Part shown: positions 60,271 through 64,000 of the stretch, in pieces
Numbering within the stretch: position 1 is the first letter of the stretch
Layout: each line of letters starts with the position of its first letter
From: an uncultured Reyranella sp.
Lineage (GTDB): Bacteria; Pseudomonadota; Alphaproteobacteria; Reyranellales; Reyranellaceae
Assembly (NCBI RefSeq): GCF_945957355.1
Contig: NZ_CAMFKM010000001.1
Location: 310,001-374,000, forward strand
Direction of reading: 5' to 3'
Length of the DNA stretch: 64,000 bases
Notes under the pieces: model-generated
Seen by the model: the letters and a program-made list of their open reading frames with translations, nothing else
Told to the model about the DNA's origin: nothing
Database searches by the model: none
Translations under genes and position numbers: made by a program

Positions 60271-60945
60271 TCACTCGACCGTGCGGCGGGCACCGTCCGG
60301 CAGGGTGATGTTGACGCCGCGCAGGTAGAGCGGCCGGGGCAGGCCATCGGCGAGGTTCCGCCCCCGCCAGGTCTCGACGCCGTCCACGAGGGCCAGGCGG
60401 CCGAGCACGGCGGGATCGGGCTGCCCGTCCCGAGCAACGGCGTCGACGCCGGCGGCCATCAGGGAGGCGGCGAGCGGCGCCACATCCTTTCCAACGATCA
60501 GGCATTCATGCCCGGCGAGACGCACCGCGAGGTCCGCCGCCGTCGCCGCGAAGGGTGCTGGATCGTCGCCAACGGCCGCGAACCAGTCGCCGAGCTTCGT
60601 GTCGACGGCCGCGACCACCAGCCGTTCCGTCGACGGCGCCTGCGCTCGCAGCACCGCAGTGGTGGGAATGCCGGCCAGGGGAATCCCGAGGCCGACGGCG
60701 AGGCCGCGGGCGGCCGACAAGCCCACGCGCACGCCGGTGAAGCTGCCGGGCCCGGTCGTGACCGCGATCAGGTCGAGCCCGGTCCGCGCCACGCCGGCCT
60801 GCTCCAGCGCGGCGGCGATCGCCGGCAGAAGTCGCGCCGCCTGCTCACGCCCTTCCTCGAACAGACTTACCAGGCAAACGCCGTCGCGCACGACCGCGAC
60901 GCCCTGCCCGCTCACGGCGCAATCGAAGGCCAGCACGGTGCTCAC
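60271..60945 (-). CDS. tsaB: tRNA threonylcarbamoyladenosine biosynthesis protein TsaB
   Basis: Protein of 224 residues of the ASKHA fold that partners TsaD/TsaE in t6A37 synthesis on tRNA. The motif LDLIAVTTGPGSFTGVRVGLSAARGLAVGLGIPLAGI is diagnostic, and the N-terminus VLAFDCAVSGQGVAVV fits. Start is GTG at 60945, since an upstream ATG would add Arg/Gln/Pro residues foreign to the family. Followed by rimI, as in most bacteria. Confidence 0.92.
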   Translation of the reverse strand: MSTVLAFDCAVSGQGVAVVRDGVCLVSLFEEGREQAARLLPAIAAALEQAGVARTGLDLIAVTTGPGSFTGVRVGLSAARGLAVGLGIPLAGIPTTAVLRAQAPSTERLVVAAVDTKLGDWFAAVGDDPAPFAATAADLAVRLAGHECLIVGKDVAPLAASLMAAGVDAVARDGQPDPAVLGRLALVDGVETWRGRNLADGLPRPLYLRGVNITLPDGARRTVE

Positions 60946-61002
60946 GGACGGCGACCGCGCGGGACGCTGGCGCTGGGGGAGGCGGCTCGGCATTGTAGTG
61001 TC

Positions 61003-61560
61003 ATGAAGCTCGACATTGTTGCGATCGCTCCGCCCGACTTCGACGTCGACGTGACGCTGGCTTATGCGACGGATGCAAATCTAACGGGGCGGCCGGTATA
61101 TCGGAACGCCGAATGCTGGCTGCACAGGGAGGCGGCCGACAAGCTCGCGGCCGCCATCGATCTCGCCCGGCCGCTCGGGTATCGGCTGCGCATCTTCGAC
61201 GCGCTGCGGCCCGTGGAAGCGCAGTGGGCCCTGTGGAACGTGAATCCCGACCCCGAATTCATCGCCGATCCCCGCCGCGGCTCGCCCCATTCGCGCGGCG
61301 TGGCCGTCGACCTCAGCCTGCTCGACGCCGACGGCAACGAACTCGACATGGGCACCGCGTTCGATGCCTTCACGCCGCTATCGCATCATGGACGCACCGA
61401 CATCTCCGTCGAGGCGCAGCGCAATCGCCTGCTGCTCATGGGCCTGATGACGTCGGCAGGCTGGGACTTCTATCGCAATGAATGGTGGCACTATCAGCTG
61501 TTCGACGCGCGGCGCTATCCGCTGGTCGCCGATGCCGACCTGCCCCGCCCCATGATGTGA
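61003..61560 (+). CDS. ddpX: D-alanyl-D-alanine dipeptidase (VanX/DdpX family)
   Basis: Zinc dipeptidase of 185 residues. The zinc and catalytic residues are all in place: His96 and Asp103 in SPHSRGVAVDL, Glu160 and His163 in NEWWHYQ, and Arg69 in FDALRPVEAQW. It cleaves D-Ala-D-Ala from wall turnover in DdpX-type members. No signal peptide, so it acts in the cytoplasm. ATG at 61003; a longer frame upstream is antisense to tsaB and rejected. Convergent on the Bax-like gene. Confidence 0.9.
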   Translation: MKLDIVAIAPPDFDVDVTLAYATDANLTGRPVYRNAECWLHREAADKLAAAIDLARPLGYRLRIFDALRPVEAQWALWNVNPDPEFIADPRRGSPHSRGVAVDLSLLDADGNELDMGTAFDAFTPLSHHGRTDISVEAQRNRLLLMGLMTSAGWDFYRNEWWHYQLFDARRYPLVADADLPRPMM

Positions 61561-61584
61561 CCGATGATGCAGCGCCGGGCTTTC

Positions 61585-62691
61585 TCAGAATCCGGAGAGC
61601 TTGGCCCTGTCGAAGTCGCGCAGGTCGTTCTCGCGCATGATCTGGCGGACGAACTGCACGTATCCCTGGCCGCGCTCGGAATAGCGCAGCAGCGAGCCGA
61701 TCAGGCGGAAGCCGTCGGGATCCTCGCCGCGCTCGCGCATCGCCGCTCGCTCGCTGCGGAAACCGGCATAGGCGGGATGGGTGTTGAGGTTGGCGACATA
61801 GGCGTCGGTCGCCTCGCCCACGTCGGTGAAGGGCTGCGGCATGCCGGCCCCGGGCTTCCACGGTACCGAGACATTGTGACGGCCGACGGCCTGGATCTGA
61901 CCGTACAGGGCGTTGCCCGTGCGCGCCGCGAACGACGTGCCCCAACCCGATTCGACGCCGCCCTGGGCGATCGCCATCGAGGGCGGAACGATGTCGACGC
62001 GCCGGATCAGCTCGTCGATCTTGTCGGGTGACGTATCGTAGCGGTCGGCGAGATCGTCGAGCCAGATGCGCTCGATCGCCGTCAGCATCTGCGGCGTCGA
62101 ATAGAGCTTGTCGCGCAGATAGAGAAGCTGCTCGCGATCGGCGAGGACGCGCTGGTTGACCTCGAGGATCACGGGGAGGAGCGCGGTGATGAACAGCATC
62201 TTGCGCTCGTTGCCGTCCTTGCTGCCGAGATCGGCCGGCACGCGGTCGACCTTGTACGGCGGCACGGCCTCGCCCTGGCGGATGTCGGTGAGCGTATAGG
62301 AGACGTCGCGGAAGAAGCCGGCGAGTTCGTCGGCGGTGCGCGGGCTGATCGCCCGCACCTGCACCTGGCGGCGGACGGCATTGCCCGGCGCCGCGAAACG
62401 ACCGTGGCTGCCGGACGAATCGCGCACCGAGCGATGGGCGACGTCGTCAGGCTCGCTCAGTTCATGGCGCACGAAGGTGAGAGCGGCGGGTTCGGCCTCG
62501 AGGACGAAGAGGCTGGCCGGATCGACTTCACGAGCTTCGGCACTGCCAACGCCGAACGAGAGATAAGGCGCCGCATCGACCGAGGGCAGGGGCTTGTAGA
62601 GGACCACACCGGTTGCCAGCACGGCGGCCCAGGCGGCGGGAAAAGCATAATTGCGCCCGCGCTCGATCGCGGGCCGTAACGTCAACTGCAT
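61585..62691 (-). CDS. Membrane-anchored Bax-like glucosaminidase domain protein
   Basis: Protein of 368 residues. One helix near the N-terminus (NYAFPAAWAAVLATGVVLY) anchors it in the inner membrane. The C-terminal glucosaminidase (Bax) domain has ADRYDTSPDKIDELIRRVDIVPPSMAIAQGGVESGWGTSFAARTGNALYGQ with the probable catalytic Glu in VESGWG. A middle linker (RQVQVRAISPRTADELAGFF) is unassigned. It likely cuts peptidoglycan glycan chains. ATG at 62691. Confidence 0.85.
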   Translation of the reverse strand: MQLTLRPAIERGRNYAFPAAWAAVLATGVVLYKPLPSVDAAPYLSFGVGSAEAREVDPASLFVLEAEPAALTFVRHELSEPDDVAHRSVRDSSGSHGRFAAPGNAVRRQVQVRAISPRTADELAGFFRDVSYTLTDIRQGEAVPPYKVDRVPADLGSKDGNERKMLFITALLPVILEVNQRVLADREQLLYLRDKLYSTPQMLTAIERIWLDDLADRYDTSPDKIDELIRRVDIVPPSMAIAQGGVESGWGTSFAARTGNALYGQIQAVGRHNVSVPWKPGAGMPQPFTDVGEATDAYVANLNTHPAYAGFRSERAAMRERGEDPDGFRLIGSLLRYSERGQGYVQFVRQIMRENDLRDFDRAKLSGF

Positions 62692-62791
62692 GCCACACTC
62701 TTCATTTCGTTTGCGCGCACGAACGGGTTGCCCCGCGGGCCCTGCGGGGCCCGCGAACACCATCTCAACGCGACGCTTGAGCTGAAGCGGC

Positions 62792-63340
62792 CTACTGGGC
62801 CGCTTGGACTTCCACTACTTCCGGCACGTAGTGCTTCAGAAGATTCTCGATTCCCATCTTCAGCGTGGCCGTCGAACTCGGGCATCCCGAGCACGATCCC
62901 TGCATGTGCAGGTAGACGATGCCATCGCGGAAGTCGTGAAACACGATATCGCCGCCGTCCTGGGCCACTGCGGGCCGGACACGCGTGTCGAGGAGTTCCT
63001 TGATCTGGGCAACGACCTCGTCGTCGTCCGCCGCGACGGAAGCCGCCGCGTCTTCATCGGCGATCACGGGATCGCCGGACGTGTAATGCTCCATGATGCC
63101 GCCGAGAATCGACGGCTTCATGATCTGCCAATCCCGGTCCGCCGACTTGGTGACGGTCACGAAGTCGGAGCCGAAGAACACGCGCTCAACGCCTTCCACC
63201 GCAAACAGCCTCTTGGCAAGCGGTGACGGCGTGGCGGCCTCGACGTTGGCAAAATCCGCGGTCCCCTTCTCCATGACCACACGGCCAGGAAGAAACTTGA
63301 GGGTCGACGGATTGGGCGTCTGCTCGGTCTGGATAAACAA
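62792..63340 (-). CDS. NFU-type Fe-S cluster scaffold/carrier (NifU C-terminal family)
   Basis: Protein of 182 residues with the N-terminal Nfu_N domain (FIQTEQTPNPSTLKFLPGRVV...) and the NifU C-terminal domain with the cluster motif MQGSCSGCPSSTATLK (Cys150, Cys153). It is the bacterial counterpart of NFU1 and delivers [4Fe-4S] clusters. Start is TTG at 63340, 5 bases after GGAGG; the frame upstream is without family similarity. Confidence 0.93.
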   Translation of the reverse strand: MFIQTEQTPNPSTLKFLPGRVVMEKGTADFANVEAATPSPLAKRLFAVEGVERVFFGSDFVTVTKSADRDWQIMKPSILGGIMEHYTSGDPVIADEDAAASVAADDDEVVAQIKELLDTRVRPAVAQDGGDIVFHDFRDGIVYLHMQGSCSGCPSSTATLKMGIENLLKHYVPEVVEVQAAQ

Positions 63341-63482
63341 ACCTACCTCCGGTTCGAATGCTTCGGGGCGAACCCCTCGGCATCGCTCAGGCTGGGGATC
63401 AGGACGTCTCCATCCCCACTCGATGGCTTCGGACGTAGGAACCGGGGCCAAGTCGATCAAGACGATTCTTGAGACGCTCTGT

Positions 63483-63521
63483 ATAAATATTATGGAATAA
63501 TCAAATATTATTAATATTTAT
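63483..63521. repeat. AT-rich inverted repeat in promoter region
   Basis: ATAAATATT (63483-63491) and AATATTTAT (63513-63521) are perfect inverted arms around 21 bases that are also almost only A and T. It lies in the 290-base gap between the NFU gene and the stress-protein gene, both on the minus strand. It could hold the NFU promoter (upstream of its TTG) or bind a nucleoid protein. Nothing else was recognised in this gap. Confidence 0.5.
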
Positions 63522-63630
63522 CAATGCAATACACTGCGAAATTCCCAACGCAACCTTTATGCTTCAATTGTACACAAAGAAGATTTGTGCGCAGATCGCC
63601 GCATCACGGACGACAAACCACGCGCACGGC

Positions 63631-64000
63631 TCATGAGATTGCGTCGATCTCCGCCTCGGTGAGAGCGCCCGGAACGATGGTCAACGGGATGCGAAGCTGC
63701 CCTCCGGACTTGCCCGTGAAGGCCGTCACCAACGGCCCCGGACCGTCGCTGCCCGAGGCACTGCCGAGCACCAGGACCGAGATCGAACGATCCTGGCCGA
63801 GGAGCTTCGCGAGTTCGTCACGGCTCTTGCCTTCGCGAATGTAGATCGAGGGGGGTTGGCCGGTCATCGAAACCGCCACGTCGGCATGTCGGGCCACGAC
63901 GGTCTCGGCCTGCTGGCGCGCTTCCTCGCGCATCAGCTCGACCACCGATCCCCATTGCTGTCCCTCGGGCGGATCCATGACGTACAGCATCGCCACCCGG
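63631..64000 (-). CDS. Universal stress protein (UspA) family, 5' part outside window
   Basis: C-terminal about 123 residues of a UspA-fold protein: VAMLYVMDPPEGQQWGSVVELMREEARQQAETVVAR is strand-helix 2, IYIREGKSRDELAKLLGQDRSISVLVLGSASGSDGPGPLVTAF contains the G-x(2)-G-x(9)-G-like ATP region, and the end QLRIPLTIVPG is the last strand. The reading frame is open to the window edge, so the start lies beyond base 64000. Confidence 0.85.
   Translation of the reverse strand, partial: RVAMLYVMDPPEGQQWGSVVELMREEARQQAETVVARHADVAVSMTGQPPSIYIREGKSRDELAKLLGQDRSISVLVLGSASGSDGPGPLVTAFTGKSGGQLRIPLTIVPGALTEAEIDAIS

Noticed and set aside
1..64000. tRNA, rRNA, CRISPR arrays, transposases, integrases, phage genes
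   Set aside because: None was seen on reading both strands; no array of spaced repeats and no typical clover-leaf or transposase motif was found.

Overview
The window reads as a chromosomal segment of a high-GC alphaproteobacterium. Evidence is the gene order tsaB-rimI...fur-olsB-plsC-miaB-phoH-ybeY-corC-lnt-praR-like-metK, the alphaproteobacterial Fur without the CxxC zinc pairs, a SigF/NrsF pair like that of Caulobacter, and many uptake genes for organic and amino acids. The mix of GMC oxidoreductases, TPP lyases and a Bug (TctC) binding protein resembles soil or freshwater Rhodospirillales/Reyranella-type genomes, but the genus is inferred. About 71 protein genes were found. No tRNA, rRNA, CRISPR, transposase or prophage gene was seen.

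Layout. 1-7.0 kb (minus): GMC oxidoreductase (cut by the window edge), a complete Dpp/Opp-type peptide ABC importer and a VOC protein. 7.0-18.6 kb: catabolic island with an HpcH/HpaI aldolase, a benzoylformate-decarboxylase-like TPP enzyme, a flavin monooxygenase, a second GMC oxidoreductase, a GyrI-like protein, two binding proteins, an acyl-CoA dehydrogenase, a DUF3237 protein and a membrane SGNH protein. 18.7-23.2 kb: BacA/YddA-type ABC exporter, class II aldolase, and a TauE/LysR divergon. 23.1-26.8 kb: sigF-nrsF facing a bufferin-type operon (bufA DUF2282 precursor, bufB DUF692/MNIO enzyme, bufC DUF2063 partner, doxX). The two units share a 155-bp region with two divergent SigF-type promoters, each with a 16-nt spacer. 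26.8-27.6 kb: AsnC regulator and a small hypothetical.

27.7-33.9 kb (minus): one tightly packed run iorA-iorB (molybdenum hydroxylase)-cytochrome c-soxF-soxX-soxY-soxZ-soxA. soxB and soxCD are absent and SoxY lacks the usual GGCGG tail. 34.0-36.4 kb: a renal-dipeptidase-family protein with an extra N-terminal cysteine-rich region, preceded by a redoxin gene interrupted by an in-frame UGA exactly where a catalytic cysteine belongs (WASW-UGA-GC). A hairpin with bacterial SECIS geometry follows, so this is a strong selenoprotein candidate. 36.4-41.6 kb: TPP enzyme, CoxE-like VWA protein and MoxR ATPase, and a divergent cytochrome b561/cytochrome c' pair.

41.6-48.7 kb: TetR regulator, an unusually AT-rich 617-bp intergenic region with a predicted three-way-junction RNA flanked by two copies of a TGCA-N4-TGCATATC box, alpha/beta hydrolase, Sel1-repeat proteins, MmcB and a type I secretion ABC transporter. 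48.7-64 kb: the conserved housekeeping cluster (metK, PraR-like regulator, lnt, corC, ybeY, phoH, miaB, olsB/plsC, fur, tusA, rimI, tsaB), interrupted by an aldo/keto reductase, followed by a VanX/DdpX-like dipeptidase, a Bax-like glucosaminidase, an NFU-type Fe-S protein and a universal stress protein cut by the window end. A third TGCA-N4-TGCATATC box lies in front of the PraR-like gene.
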